The position numbers and the translations under genes were made by a program. Source: Jeotgalicoccus marinus DSM 19772 (GTDB lineage Bacteria; Bacillota; Bacilli; Staphylococcales; Salinicoccaceae). From it: a stretch of 64,000 nt of DNA. Positions within the stretch are counted from its first letter, which is position 1; every line of letters starts with the position of its first letter. The stretch lies in the NCBI RefSeq assembly GCF_000425825.1, contig NZ_AUEE01000007.1:90542-154541 (forward strand), read 5' to 3'. Under the pieces are notes generated by a model. The model searched no databases and was not told the DNA's origin. It saw only the letters and a program-made list of their open reading frames with translations. Below are positions 34,311 to 43,867 of the stretch, piece by piece.

Positions 34311-35844
34311 AACTAAATCTAAAATTAATTATCTCAAAGCCCTAGATACATCTAAAATACTCGTTTATGTTATTTTAGCTTTCATTATAATGATGGTGCT
34401 CTTGCCAATGATGTGGATGCTCATGAGTACATTCTTTATTAATGCAGAAGAAAGCTTGATTCCAAAAGCACTCATACTGCTCAGTTTAGCTGTACTCATC
34501 ATACATGCTCTGTTCTTAGTCAACGGCATTATTAAAGAGATGTTTATGGACAAAAATATAGAATCCTATTTACTATTACCGATAAAACCAACTCATCTTT
34601 TTACGGCGAAGATGATTATACAATACGGCTTTAAAGTTTTCCCAATAAATTTAATTTTAGCAGTCATCGTTGGTGCTGCACTTACGATACGCTATAGTCA
34701 TCCAGTGATACTCCTCAATAGTTTGATGTACTTTGTTGCACTTGGTGTACTAACCATAGCAGTATCTTATGGTTTGGTCTTTCTAGTGACTAAGATATCT
34801 TCTGCAAAAAGAGTAGGTGAGATCTTAACCCTTGTAGGCGGTTTTGCATCAGTACTACCATTTTTTATAATGACAATAGGTGGTCAGTACTTGATTCAAA
34901 CTATAGAAATGATGCCAGAAATCAATTTTTTATATGCGGGATATCTTTATAAACCGTCACTAATAATGACGATAGTCGTAAACATCGCTCTCGTTTTACT
35001 GATTACAGCTTTAGTTCGTTTGACTGTTTCCAGTGTGACCCAAGCCTTCATTAAAGGGAATGTTAATGATAATGTGAATAGATACCATGGCAGTGTGAAA
35101 ACGACTGTGGATCATCCAATAAAATCTCTAATTAAAAAAGATTTAAAACTGACCTTTCGTGACTTTAAGGAATGGTCTGTCGTCTTACCACAGTATTTAT
35201 TTCCATTCATATTTCTATATTTAGTCGCCGCTAATCCTGTCATGTTTGGTGGGGTATTGAACCCAGATCAGGTTATAATTGCTATAGGTTTTGCAGGCGC
35301 TGTGATGATTTCACTTTTTGTGTCCGCGATGAACACCGCAAGAGACGCGAGTCATTATCAGTTTTTAAAGCTCTTACCAGTAAATGGATTGACTTTAATG
35401 CGTGCAAAGTATTTATATAATGTCATCACTATTCTACCGGTTTATGTAGTGCTCAGTGTTGTAATTTACTTCATTATTACACCGACATTGGCAGCCTTAA
35501 TGTATACGATAATACTCTCAATTTTAACTGTCCTAACGGTTATACCCATAGGCATGGTAATCGGTTTAATGAGTCCGGTAGTCTCTAAAAAGAGCCCTGC
35601 CAACCGATTAGATACTGCGAGTAATGTGATTATTACAACAACCATTTTTGTCCTGGTTTTAGCCGTTGGTCGTATTTCGAGTTTAGTGTTTGAAGTTGTT
35701 GATGGTAATAATGTCATCAATCATCAAGCGATGTTTACTCTATTGATTTCCCTAACAGTACTATGTCTTGTTCTCGCTTATTTCTGTATTAGGAAAACTG
35801 CTAAGAAGCATAATGAGGGTTACAAAATAACTTATAAGGACTGA
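34285..35844 (+). CDS. ABC transporter membrane protein (YthQ-like)
   Basis: About 519-residue integral membrane partner of the upstream ATPase, with 12 or so predicted helices in two halves separated by a soluble loop (about residues 265-300, SVKTTVDHPIKSLIKKDLKLTFRDFKEW). The first ATG at 34285 lies 9 bases after AGGTGGTG and is preferred; a GTG at 34270 in the same frame is possible. It overlaps the ATPase gene by 26 bases, and ogt follows after 4 bases. The transported substrate cannot be inferred. Confidence 0.85.
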   Translation: MLKQILKLETKSKINYLKALDTSKILVYVILAFIIMMVLLPMMWMLMSTFFINAEESLIPKALILLSLAVLIIHALFLVNGIIKEMFMDKNIESYLLLPIKPTHLFTAKMIIQYGFKVFPINLILAVIVGAALTIRYSHPVILLNSLMYFVALGVLTIAVSYGLVFLVTKISSAKRVGEILTLVGGFASVLPFFIMTIGGQYLIQTIEMMPEINFLYAGYLYKPSLIMTIVVNIALVLLITALVRLTVSSVTQAFIKGNVNDNVNRYHGSVKTTVDHPIKSLIKKDLKLTFRDFKEWSVVLPQYLFPFIFLYLVAANPVMFGGVLNPDQVIIAIGFAGAVMISLFVSAMNTARDASHYQFLKLLPVNGLTLMRAKYLYNVITILPVYVVLSVVIYFIITPTLAALMYTIILSILTVLTVIPIGMVIGLMSPVVSKKSPANRLDTASNVIITTTIFVLVLAVGRISSLVFEVVDGNNVINHQAMFTLLISLTVLCLVLAYFCIRKTAKKHNEGYKITYKD

Positions 35845-35848
35845 TAAT

Positions 35849-36310
35849 ATGCCAGTGTACACTTATTATGAAAGATTCCCGGTTGGTTACTTACAAATCA
35901 AAGCGAATGATCAGGCAATCACTCACATTAATTACTGTGACGAAGCATCCGACAGTGATGTAAAAAATGCAGTACTTGATCAATGTGTCAATGAATTAAA
36001 TGAATACTTTGAAGGTAAAAGAAAGCACTTTGATGTTCCAGTAGATTTTACTGGGTCGGGAACAGACTTTCAAAGAAGCGTATGGAAAGAATTAGCCCAA
36101 ATACCATTTGGCCAAACAATTAGTTATAAAATGCTCGCCAATAGAATTTCAGGAAGTAATTATTCAAGGGCTGTTGCAAATGCAAATGGAAAAAATCCAA
36201 TATCTATTATTATCCCATGTCACCGTGTTATTGCGAGTGATGGAGGATATGGGGGCTACACTGGTGGCTTAGATAAGAAGAAACTATTATTAAATATTGA
36301 GCAAGCTTGA
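35849..36310 (+). CDS. ogt: Methylated-DNA--protein-cysteine methyltransferase
   Basis: 153-residue suicide repair protein that removes alkyl groups from O6-alkylguanine. The active-site PCHRV (Cys near residue 123) with following GGYGGYTGGLDKKKLLL is complete, as is the helix-turn-helix segment FGQTISYKMLANRI and the arginine finger in SRAVANANGKNP. The start overlaps nothing but sits 4 bases after the permease stop, behind TAAGGA, so it may be part of that operon. Confidence 0.95.
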   Translation: MPVYTYYERFPVGYLQIKANDQAITHINYCDEASDSDVKNAVLDQCVNELNEYFEGKRKHFDVPVDFTGSGTDFQRSVWKELAQIPFGQTISYKMLANRISGSNYSRAVANANGKNPISIIIPCHRVIASDGGYGGYTGGLDKKKLLLNIEQA

Positions 36311-36321
36311 TAATTATGGAA

Positions 36322-36526
36322 GATTCGGATATATTAATACTATCAGAAGTAGTAACTGAAATTTTTATTTAAGCGAGCTGGTGGTTGGTGTAAACCAGTA
36401 TGAAAATCAAGTGAACTTGTCTGTGTTAAATGAATAGTAATCAAAGTTGCACATAATTGTGAATGCGGGTGGTACCGCGGTCTTATAGATCGTCCCATAT
36501 CTTTTTTAGATATGGGATTTTTTAAT
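36322..36526 (+). ncRNA. T-box leader for leuS (leucine)
   Basis: tRNA-sensing leader upstream of leucyl-tRNA synthetase. The T-box element GGGTGGTACCGCGG (36467-36480) binds the free CCA end of uncharged tRNA. A terminator TCCCATATCT/AGATATGGGA with TTTTTT follows (36493-36526). In Stem I, the specifier loop reads GTGAACTTGTC; by position after GAA the specifier is CTT (36416-36418), a leucine codon, agreeing with the downstream gene. The rest of Stem I lies between about 36322 and 36425. Confidence 0.93.
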
Positions 36527-36543
36527 TTCAGGAGGAGAAAGAA

Positions 36544-38958
36544 ATGACGTTTAAGCATAGAGATATTGAACAAAAGTGGCAAAAGTTTTGGGAAGAGAAC
36601 AAGACTTTTAAAACGAAAGAAAATAAAGGTAACAAGAAATTTTATGCTCTAGATATGTTCCCATATCCATCTGGAGCGGGGCTTCATGTTGGTCACCCTG
36701 AAGGGTATACAGCAACGGATATAGTTAGCCGTATGAAACGTATGCAAGGTTATGATGTTCTACATCCAATGGGTTGGGACGCATTTGGTTTGCCTGCAGA
36801 ACAATATGCGATTGATACAGGTAATGATATTCATGCCTTTAATGAAAAAAATATCGATAATTTCCGTCGTCAAATTAAAGCACTTGGTTTTTCTTATGAC
36901 TGGGACCGTGAAATCAATACGACAGACCCAAGCTACTATAAGTGGACACAGTGGATTTTTATCCAGTTATATAACAAAGGTCTCGCTTATGTTGATGAAG
37001 TGCCTGTTAACTGGTGTGAAGCATTGGGGACAGTACTTGCTAATGAAGAGGTTATTGATGGTAAGAGTGAACGTGGTGGTCATCCGGTCGTACGTAAGCC
37101 GATGAGACAGTGGGTGCTACGCATCACTGAATATGCAGAGCGTTTACTGGCAGATCTAGATGAACTTGATTGGCCTGAGTCATTAAAAGATATGCAGCGT
37201 AATTGGATCGGTAAATCTGAGGGTGCGAATATTACATTTGAAATCGATGGCACGGATACATCCTTTAGCGCTTTTACAACACGTCCGGACACAATTTACG
37301 GGGCAACATACGCCGTTTTATCTCCAGAACATAAATTAATCGATGAAATTACGACTGATGAACAAAGAGAGGCTATAGAAGCCTATCAAACTGCTGCAGC
37401 CCATAAGAGTGAGCTAGAACGTACTGATCTTGCCAAAGAAAAAACTGGTGTTTTCACTGGTGCTTATGCAGTGAATCCATTAAGTGGTGAGAAATTACCG
37501 ATATGGATAGCAGATTATGTCTTGGCATCATATGGAACAGGTGCGATAATGGCTGTTCCTGCTCATGATGAACGTGACTATGAATTTGCGAAAACTTTTG
37601 GTCTGGATATTATTCCTGTTCTGGACGGTGGTAATGTTGAAGAAGAAGCATTCACTGGTGAAGGACCACATATTAATTCAGGTCCTTTAAATGGTCTTGG
37701 CTTAAATGATGGTATAAAGAAAGCCATTGAACTCCTTGAAGAAAATGGTAGTGGTGAGGCTAAGATAACTTATCGCTTAAGAGATTGGCTCTTTAGTCGT
37801 CAACGTTACTGGGGTGAGCCAATTCCAGTTATACACTGGGAAGATGGTACGATGTCAACTGTACCAGAGGATGAGCTACCACTAGAACTACCTGTTATGA
37901 CTGAAATTAAGCCATCAGGGACAGGTGAGTCGCCACTTGCTAATAATACGGATTGGGTTAATGTAGTGAGAGAAGATGGCGTTAAAGGGCGTCGTGAAAC
38001 GAATACCATGCCACAGTGGGCAGGTTCAAGTTGGTATTTCCTACGCTTTATTGATCCGCACAATGATGAAATGATTGCCGATCCAGAGAAATTAAAACAC
38101 TGGCTACCAGTGGATCTATATATTGGTGGTACAGAACACGCTGTACTTCATTTACTATATGCGAGATTCTGGCATAAAGTACTTTACGATATTGGCGCAG
38201 TACCTACTAAAGAACCGTTCCAAAAACTGTATAACCAGGGTATGATCCTTGGTGAAGGCAATGAGAAAATGAGTAAATCTAAGGGTAACGTCGTTAACCC
38301 GGATGATATTATATACTCACACGGTGCAGATACACTAAGACTTTACGAGATGTTCATGGGGCCTTTAGACGCGTCCATTGCATGGAGTGAAAATGGATTA
38401 GATGGTGCGAGAAGATTCCTAGACCGTGTTTGGCGTTTGATTATTGATGAATCATCAGGAGAAGTCTCTTCAAAAGTAGTTACTAAAGATACGCCAGAGC
38501 TCGATAAAGTATACAATGAAACTGTGAAGAAAGTATCGAGTGACTTTGACAACTTGTTATTTAACACAGGTATTTCACAATTGATGGTATTTGTAAATGA
38601 AGGTTATAAGGCTGAGGGAATAAATAAATCTTATATAGAAGGTTTTGTTAAACTACTTTCTCCAGTTGCACCGCACTTAGCCGAAGAGTTATGGCAGCGC
38701 CTTGGTAATGAAGATACTGTTGCTTACAGCGAATGGCCAACGTTTGACGAAACTAAACTCGTTGAAGATACAGTGGAAGTTGTTGTTCAAATCAACGGTA
38801 AAGTTAAAACGAAGTTAAATGTTGCGGTTGATATTTCTAAAGATGAATTAGAAAGTATCGCATTAGATGACGAGACAGTTAAATCACAAGTTGAAGGAAA
38901 AACGATTAGAAAAGTGATTGTCGTCCCTGGTAAACTTGTTAACATTGTTGCGAATTAA
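36544..38958 (+). CDS. leuS: Leucyl-tRNA synthetase
   Basis: 804-residue class Ia synthetase that charges tRNA-Leu. HIGH-type motif [14 protein letters not shown] (near residue 40), the editing domain with [12 protein letters not shown] and [15 protein letters not shown], the [11 protein letters not shown] segment, KMSKS motif [16 protein letters not shown] (near residue 575), and a complete C-terminal domain. ATG follows AGGAGGAG. Regulated by the upstream T-box; a strong terminator follows. Confidence 0.98.
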   Translation: MTFKHRDIEQKWQKFWEENKTFKTKENKGNKKFYALDMFPYPSGAGLHVGHPEGYTATDIVSRMKRMQGYDVLHPMGWDAFGLPAEQYAIDTGNDIHAFNEKNIDNFRRQIKALGFSYDWDREINTTDPSYYKWTQWIFIQLYNKGLAYVDEVPVNWCEALGTVLANEEVIDGKSERGGHPVVRKPMRQWVLRITEYAERLLADLDELDWPESLKDMQRNWIGKSEGANITFEIDGTDTSFSAFTTRPDTIYGATYAVLSPEHKLIDEITTDEQREAIEAYQTAAAHKSELERTDLAKEKTGVFTGAYAVNPLSGEKLPIWIADYVLASYGTGAIMAVPAHDERDYEFAKTFGLDIIPVLDGGNVEEEAFTGEGPHINSGPLNGLGLNDGIKKAIELLEENGSGEAKITYRLRDWLFSRQRYWGEPIPVIHWEDGTMSTVPEDELPLELPVMTEIKPSGTGESPLANNTDWVNVVREDGVKGRRETNTMPQWAGSSWYFLRFIDPHNDEMIADPEKLKHWLPVDLYIGGTEHAVLHLLYARFWHKVLYDIGAVPTKEPFQKLYNQGMILGEGNEKMSKSKGNVVNPDDIIYSHGADTLRLYEMFMGPLDASIAWSENGLDGARRFLDRVWRLIIDESSGEVSSKVVTKDTPELDKVYNETVKKVSSDFDNLLFNTGISQLMVFVNEGYKAEGINKSYIEGFVKLLSPVAPHLAEELWQRLGNEDTVAYSEWPTFDETKLVEDTVEVVVQINGKVKTKLNVAVDISKDELESIALDDETVKSQVEGKTIRKVIVVPGKLVNIVAN

Positions 38959-38974
38959 GAAATAGATAATATAT

Positions 38975-39017
38975 AAGACATTGAAAACTTTAATTAAAGT
39001 TTTCAATGTCTTTTTTG
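38975..39017 (+). terminator. leuS terminator
   Basis: AAGACATTGAAAACTTT pairs with AAAGTTTTCAATGTCTT around AATT, followed by TTTTTG. Confidence 0.9.
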
Positions 39018-39063
39018 TATAGGAGTTAGAACTTTCGTCTTAGATTCGGATTTTTTGGGGTAT

Positions 39064-39268
39064 TTGGATAGGGACGAGGAGTTCACATCACTATTCTAAT
39101 CGGATTGGATAGGGATGAGGAAATCACATCACTATTCTAAGTATGTTGGATAGGGATGAAGAAATCACATCACTATTCTGAGTATGTTGGATAGGGACGA
39201 GGAACTCACATCACCATTCTAGAAATTTTGGCAGGGGATGTGATAGGCTCGTTACATTTCTAACAATG
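39064..39268. repeat. 41-bp tandem repeat array (four good and one degenerate unit)
   Basis: Units start at 39064, 39105, 39146, 39187 and, degenerate, 39228, each exactly 41 bases. Consensus of the first 20 bases is TTGGATAGGGAYGAGGAAHT and of the next part CACATCACTATTCTA. Within each unit GGATAGGGATG and CATCACTATTC are imperfect inverted repeats, so a transcript can form one hairpin per unit. A TAAC...GTTG element resembling that of the 29.6-kb array follows at 39273-39293. No reading frame spans it; the gap lies between the leuS terminator and a convergent flavoprotein gene. Confidence 0.92.
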
Positions 39269-39314
39269 TAGGCTAACACCAATTCACCGTTGACCTTCTA
39301 TACAAATCTACCCA

Positions 39315-40571
39315 TTATTCCCTGTGTGAACAGTGGTAGCCAGCAGTATAACCGGTGACAAGTGCACTCGTAATATTATAGCCACCAGTATAACCATGGA
39401 TATCTAAAACTTCGCCGGCAAAGTGAAGACCTTCAACAAGCTTGGATGACATGGTAGAAGGTTGAAGTTCTTTTAGGTTTAACCCACCACCTGTTACAAA
39501 GGCTTTTTCAATAGACTGTGTACCATTTACGGTAAATCTAAAACGTTTAAAGAATTCCACAATTTTTTGTCGTTCTTGATTAGAAACATGGTGCCCGCTA
39601 TTATCCATTTCAATATCCAAGTATTCCAGCATAAAGGTGATTAATCGTTCCTGATGCATATTCTTTAAGATGTTCTTTAGGCTTTTATCGATATTATCTT
39701 TAATGAGTTTGTTTATATCCTCAGTTAACTTACCTTCAGAGATATCTGGAAAGAAATCGATTTGCATTGTAATATCCTGACGTTTTTGAGCTTGTTGTTC
39801 ACGGTAGACAAACTGACTGCAACGAAGGGCCGCTGGACCACTGACTCCAAAATGAGTGAAAATCATATCCATTTGATGGGTAATTCTTGGCTTTCCGTTT
39901 TTCTTTAATACAGAAAGGGCAACATCATCTAAGGAGATTCCTTTAAGTGTGCCATCTTTAAAGAATTTTTCATTTGAAGTAATTGGAACTTCAGTTGGAA
40001 ATAACTCAGTTATAGTATGCCCAAGTGTTTTTGCAAATTTATGGCCATCACCTGTAGATCCAGTTTGAGGTACACTTTTCCCTCCAGTTGTGACTATGAC
40101 ATTTTTTGAGTGAATGGTTTGATTATCCGACGTTTTCACTCCAGTGATTTTACCATCTTCAGATAAAACCGCCTGGACTTCAGTTGAATACTGCACAGTC
40201 ACCTTATTTTCTTCTAGCTTCTCTAAGAAGACGTTCAATACATCCCGTGCCTTATTTGACACTGGGAACATACGGCCATGGTCTTCTTCCTTTAATTTCA
40301 CGCCGTTAGATTCTACGAAGCTAATGATAGATTCGTTGTCAAAAACTGAAAAAGGGCCATAGAGAAATTTCCCATTACCTGGAATGTGTTTAATAATTTC
40401 CTCATATGGTAGACGGTTTGTTACATTACAACGTCCACCACCTGAAATTAATAATTTTTTCCCAAGTTTTTTGTTCTTTTCAATCAGTAGGACTTGATTA
40501 TTATTCAAACTTGCAGCATAAGCAGCCATAATACCGCTCACGCCACCACCAATGACTATCGTATCGTACAT
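39315..40571 (-). CDS. BaiN/HI0933-family flavoprotein (YtfP)
   Basis: 418-residue NAD(P)/FAD-dependent oxidoreductase. N-terminal dinucleotide motif TIVIGGGVSGIMAAYAA, followed by LISGGGRCNVTN, the family hallmark; VTTGGKSVPQTGSTGDGH in the middle; C-terminal FAVTGGG-like AFVTGGGLNLKELQPSTM and HFAGEVLDIHGYTGGYN. The usual size and all FAD contacts are present. Its cellular reaction is unknown; members include the bile-acid reductase BaiN. The ATG follows AAAAGGAGC. It diverges from ytgP. Confidence 0.93.
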   Translation of the reverse strand: MYDTIVIGGGVSGIMAAYAASLNNNQVLLIEKNKKLGKKLLISGGGRCNVTNRLPYEEIIKHIPGNGKFLYGPFSVFDNESIISFVESNGVKLKEEDHGRMFPVSNKARDVLNVFLEKLEENKVTVQYSTEVQAVLSEDGKITGVKTSDNQTIHSKNVIVTTGGKSVPQTGSTGDGHKFAKTLGHTITELFPTEVPITSNEKFFKDGTLKGISLDDVALSVLKKNGKPRITHQMDMIFTHFGVSGPAALRCSQFVYREQQAQKRQDITMQIDFFPDISEGKLTEDINKLIKDNIDKSLKNILKNMHQERLITFMLEYLDIEMDNSGHHVSNQERQKIVEFFKRFRFTVNGTQSIEKAFVTGGGLNLKELQPSTMSSKLVEGLHFAGEVLDIHGYTGGYNITSALVTGYTAGYHCSHRE

Positions 40572-40653
40572 TTTCTTGCTCCTTTTAGTTTTAAAGTTTA
40601 ATCTTATACATTATAATAATTTGTATGTTTAATATAGATAAGAAGGGTTAATT

Positions 40654-42291
40654 ATGTCGGATCAGAAGAAGATGTTCCGCGGCACGTTCTTACTCACGGC
40701 CGCAACATTCACAACACAAATATTAGGTATGCTCTATCTCATCCCATTTTACAGCATTATGGGCGGAGAGGAAAATTTAGCTTTATATGGCTATGCATAC
40801 ACGCCCTATACAATTATGTTATCAGTCGCAGCAGCAGGTGTACCGGGTGCTGTGTCTAAATTCGTTGCCAAATATAATGCACTTGGTGCCTATGAAACGA
40901 GTAGGAAATTATATAAATCAAGTTTAATTGTGATGATGGCCTCAGGGTGTATTGCCTTTTTAGCACTGTTTTTCCTAGCGCCATATATCGCTGAAGCACA
41001 GAGTGCTGCGGGTGGTAGTGGAGACCATAGATGGAGTGCTGAAGACATTACAAGTGTCATCAGAGTGGTCAGTTTCGCAGTCATTGTCGTCCCATTTATG
41101 GCAACATGGCGTGGAATATTCCAAGGGCATGAATCATTTGGTCCAACAAGTGCATCATCAGTTGTTGAACAAATCTTAAGAATTGCTGTCCTACTAACAG
41201 GTGCTTTTGTAGTTATAAACGTCTTAGATGGATCTATAAAAACCGCTAACCAAATTGCTGTTTTCGCAGCTTTTGTAGGTGCAATTGGTGCAACGCTCAC
41301 ACTTGCTGTTTTTTGGAGAAAGCGTAAGCCAATAATGCAACAACAAATCGGCACTGATACGAGTGGTATCAGCCTATCCTATGGGGATATGTATAAGGAA
41401 ATTATTCGTTACGGCTTACCGTTTATTATTGTGAGTGTCAGTATCCCAGTTTTATTATTTATCGATCAGATGACACATAATAATGCGTTGTCCCTAGCAG
41501 GTGTACCTGGAGCCTTGCAGGACTCATGGTTTGGTATGTTGAACTTAACAACACATAAACTCGTTATGATTCCAACTTCCTTTGCATCAGCCTTTGCAAT
41601 TACTATTTTACCTTTTATAACGAAAAATTATCAGCAGAAGTTATTTGATAATGTACATGGCCAAGTGAAATCGATGATTTTAATGTTGCTATTTTTCGTC
41701 ATTCCAGCAGGACTTGGTATGATGATACTTGCTGCGCCAATTTATACAGCTTTTTATAGTTACAACGAGGTTGGTATTATGATACTGACAGTCTATGCAC
41801 CAGTCAGTATCATTATTTCACTGTTTTCTGTTACATGTTCAATTGTTCAAGGTATCGATAAACAAAGCCATACCTTTTATGTTGTCATCATAATGTTAAT
41901 CGTAAAAGCTGTAATTAATATTCCTTTGGTGATGTATTTCTACACAGTGGGTGCAGTCATGGGTACAGCCATTGCGCTTGGTGTCGGTGTAATTATGAAC
42001 TTAATCATTATTAAAAAATATGGCAAGATTCGTTTCAGTGCCTTCGTAATGCCAATCTTTAAAATTATAGTGCTAGCATTAGCAATGACATTAGTTGTTG
42101 AAGTTGTGTACTACTTATTACTGATGAATATGAACCAACCACTGACGACAGTTACAGCAGTGATTGCTCTAGTGATCACAGTACCTATAGGAGTATTAGT
42201 TTATATGCTTATTGCCTTTAAAACAGGTATTGCAGATGAAGTGCTTGGTGAACGCGCTATGAAAATTCGTCGGAAAGTGAAGTTTTTATAA
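40654..42291 (+). CDS. ytgP: MATE/MOP-superfamily lipid II flippase-like protein (YtgP/MurJ)
   Basis: 545-residue polytopic membrane protein with 14 predicted helices, SpoVB/YtgP group. In Gram-positive cocci YtgP acts as a MurJ-type flippase moving lipid II across the membrane for peptidoglycan synthesis. Visible signature: FRGTFLLTAATFTTQILGMLYLIPFY at the N-terminus, AAAGVPGAVSKFVAKYNALG, WRGIFQGHESFGPTSASSVVEQILRI. The position next to the rsuA-type gene is the same as in Staphylococcus. Stop TAA is directly followed by the ATG of the next gene. Confidence 0.93.
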   Translation: MSDQKKMFRGTFLLTAATFTTQILGMLYLIPFYSIMGGEENLALYGYAYTPYTIMLSVAAAGVPGAVSKFVAKYNALGAYETSRKLYKSSLIVMMASGCIAFLALFFLAPYIAEAQSAAGGSGDHRWSAEDITSVIRVVSFAVIVVPFMATWRGIFQGHESFGPTSASSVVEQILRIAVLLTGAFVVINVLDGSIKTANQIAVFAAFVGAIGATLTLAVFWRKRKPIMQQQIGTDTSGISLSYGDMYKEIIRYGLPFIIVSVSIPVLLFIDQMTHNNALSLAGVPGALQDSWFGMLNLTTHKLVMIPTSFASAFAITILPFITKNYQQKLFDNVHGQVKSMILMLLFFVIPAGLGMMILAAPIYTAFYSYNEVGIMILTVYAPVSIIISLFSVTCSIVQGIDKQSHTFYVVIIMLIVKAVINIPLVMYFYTVGAVMGTAIALGVGVIMNLIIIKKYGKIRFSAFVMPIFKIIVLALAMTLVVEVVYYLLLMNMNQPLTTVTAVIALVITVPIGVLVYMLIAFKTGIADEVLGERAMKIRRKVKFL

Positions 42292-42975
42292 ATGAGACTG
42301 GATAAATATCTTGCGAACGCAAACATTGGTAGCCGTAAAGAGGTTGGGAAGTGGATTCGTAAGGGCATGGTAAAAGTGAATGGCCAGATTGAAAAGCAAG
42401 TGAAAGTTGAAGTCACTTATGAAGATGAAATCACTTTCCAAGATGAACGCGTGAATTTAGAAGAATATATCTATCTTATGATGAATAAGCCAACTGGTGT
42501 TATCTCGTCTACTGAAGAGGGACCAACAAAAACAGTCATCGATTTAATTGACCATCCTCAAGGAAATGAGCTATTTCCAGTTGGTCGTTTAGACAAGGAC
42601 ACAACAGGGCTCCTATTAATATCCAATGACGGAAAACTTGCCCACCGCCTTTTATCGCCTAAAAATGAACACTTTAAAACTTATCATGTCACTTTAAAAA
42701 ATCGGGTTGATAACAAGGATGTTGAACACTTGGAAAACGGCATACAATTGAAAGATTTTAAGACGAAGCCAGCACGTGTAGAGCAAATCGATGCGCACCA
42801 CCTTCACCTATCAATTAGTGAAGGAAAGTTTCACCAAGTTAAAAGAATGTTTCAAGCCTTGGATAATGAAGTCATCGCCTTGAAACGTGTTAAATTTGTG
42901 TCACTTGACTTAGATGAATCATTAATAGAAGGGCAATGGAGACACTTAACAACGGATGAAATAAAAAAATTGTAA
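42292..42975 (+). CDS. rsuA: 16S rRNA pseudouridine synthase, RsuA family
   Basis: 227-residue pseudouridine synthase, likely modifying U516 of 16S rRNA. An S4 RNA-binding domain occupies residues 1-60 (RLDKYLANANIGSRKEVGKWIRKGMVKVNG), followed by the catalytic domain with NKPTGVIS, VGRLDKDTTGLLL (catalytic Asp) and SEGKFHQVKRMFQALDN. Starts immediately after the ytgP stop codon (zero intergenic bases), so translation is coupled. Confidence 0.93.
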   Translation: MRLDKYLANANIGSRKEVGKWIRKGMVKVNGQIEKQVKVEVTYEDEITFQDERVNLEEYIYLMMNKPTGVISSTEEGPTKTVIDLIDHPQGNELFPVGRLDKDTTGLLLISNDGKLAHRLLSPKNEHFKTYHVTLKNRVDNKDVEHLENGIQLKDFKTKPARVEQIDAHHLHLSISEGKFHQVKRMFQALDNEVIALKRVKFVSLDLDESLIEGQWRHLTTDEIKKL

Positions 42976-43056
42976 ATTTAAGTTTACCTTTGTTAATGCA
43001 GGGTATATTTCATATTAAGCAAAAGAATTATAATCAAGAATATGAGGTGTATCAAA

Positions 43057-43743
43057 ATGGGAAAATTATTTAATTTGGTATTTAGAGTTGGGGCAGTACT
43101 TGGTATTGCATATGCTGCAAAAAAATTAGCTGATAATAAAGATGCTGTAAAAGCTGAATATAACAAAGCTAAGGAAGATCCTAAATCTTATGCTCAAAAC
43201 GTCCAAGAAAAAGCAACGGTTAAAGCACAAGAAGTACAGGAAAGAGCAAAGGAAGAATACGGTAAAGTAAAAGAAGACCCTAAAGCTTATGCTCAAAATG
43301 TACAGGAAAAAGCAACTGCTAAAGCTCAAGATGTACAGAATAAAGCAAGCGAACAAGTAGAAGTTGCTAAAAATAAAGCACAAGATGTACAAAACAAGGC
43401 TAAAGATGAATATCAAAAAGCCAAAGAAGACCCAGAAGCTTATAAGGAAAACTTAAAAGCAAAGGGGAAAGAACAAGTAGACCAAGCAAAAAAAGAAGTG
43501 AAGAAAGCTAAGGATAATTCTAATGAAGCAGTAGATGCTAAGCCAGATTCTGAAAACACAGATGATTTAGCTGAAAGAGAATCTACACTTGCAGATGAAG
43601 GCGGGTTATCAAGCGATGAAGTAGAAAAAGAAGTAGTACAAGCTGAAAAAGAAAGCAATGTTGATGTAGTTGTAGATGAAGGTGACTATAACGAAAACCA
43701 TAACGTTCATGTCGTTACTGACAAAAAGAAAAATGAAAAATAA
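43057..43743 (+). CDS. LEA-like repetitive protein with N-terminal membrane segment
   Basis: 228-residue protein. Residues 1-25 (GKLFNLVFRVGAVLGIAYAAKKLAD) are hydrophobic and may anchor it, as in YtxH proteins. Residues 30-150 are charged, alanine/lysine/glutamate-rich repeats: KEDPKSYAQNVQEKATVKAQ recurs after 33 residues as KEDPKAYAQNVQEKATAKAQ and again, shortened, 51 residues later. 33 equals three 11-residue LEA-type turns. An acidic tail (about residues 160-228) ends with NHNVHVVTDKKKNEK. ATG 43057 follows GAGGTG; the frame's earlier start lies on that site. Possible stress or desiccation protectant. Confidence 0.8.
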   Translation: MGKLFNLVFRVGAVLGIAYAAKKLADNKDAVKAEYNKAKEDPKSYAQNVQEKATVKAQEVQERAKEEYGKVKEDPKAYAQNVQEKATAKAQDVQNKASEQVEVAKNKAQDVQNKAKDEYQKAKEDPEAYKENLKAKGKEQVDQAKKEVKKAKDNSNEAVDAKPDSENTDDLAERESTLADEGGLSSDEVEKEVVQAEKESNVDVVVDEGDYNENHNVHVVTDKKKNEK

Positions 43744-43768
43744 GAATTAGAACTTTATATTTGAAATG

Positions 43769-43810
43769 AAAGGGAAATCTCAGGTAGCCGAGATTTCCCT
43801 TCTTTCTTTT
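43769..43810 (+). terminator. Terminator after LEA-like gene
   Basis: AAGGGAAATCTC/GAGATTTCCCTT stem, loop AGGTAGCC, tail CTTTCTTTT. Confidence 0.88.
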
Positions 43811-43867
43811 AATGATACACTGACTCAGTATATAATATAAGTAATGATACTTTGGGGGTTACATATT

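Noticed and set aside
39064..39268. Possible CRISPR array
   Set aside because: The units are contiguous 41-bp tandem repeats with no unique spacers, and no cas gene is near.
43126..43416. A 96-residue minus-strand frame rich in Phe/Leu/Ser, looking like a membrane protein
   Set aside because: It is the complement of the Lys/Glu-rich repeats of the LEA-like gene, which automatically gives a hydrophobic antisense product.
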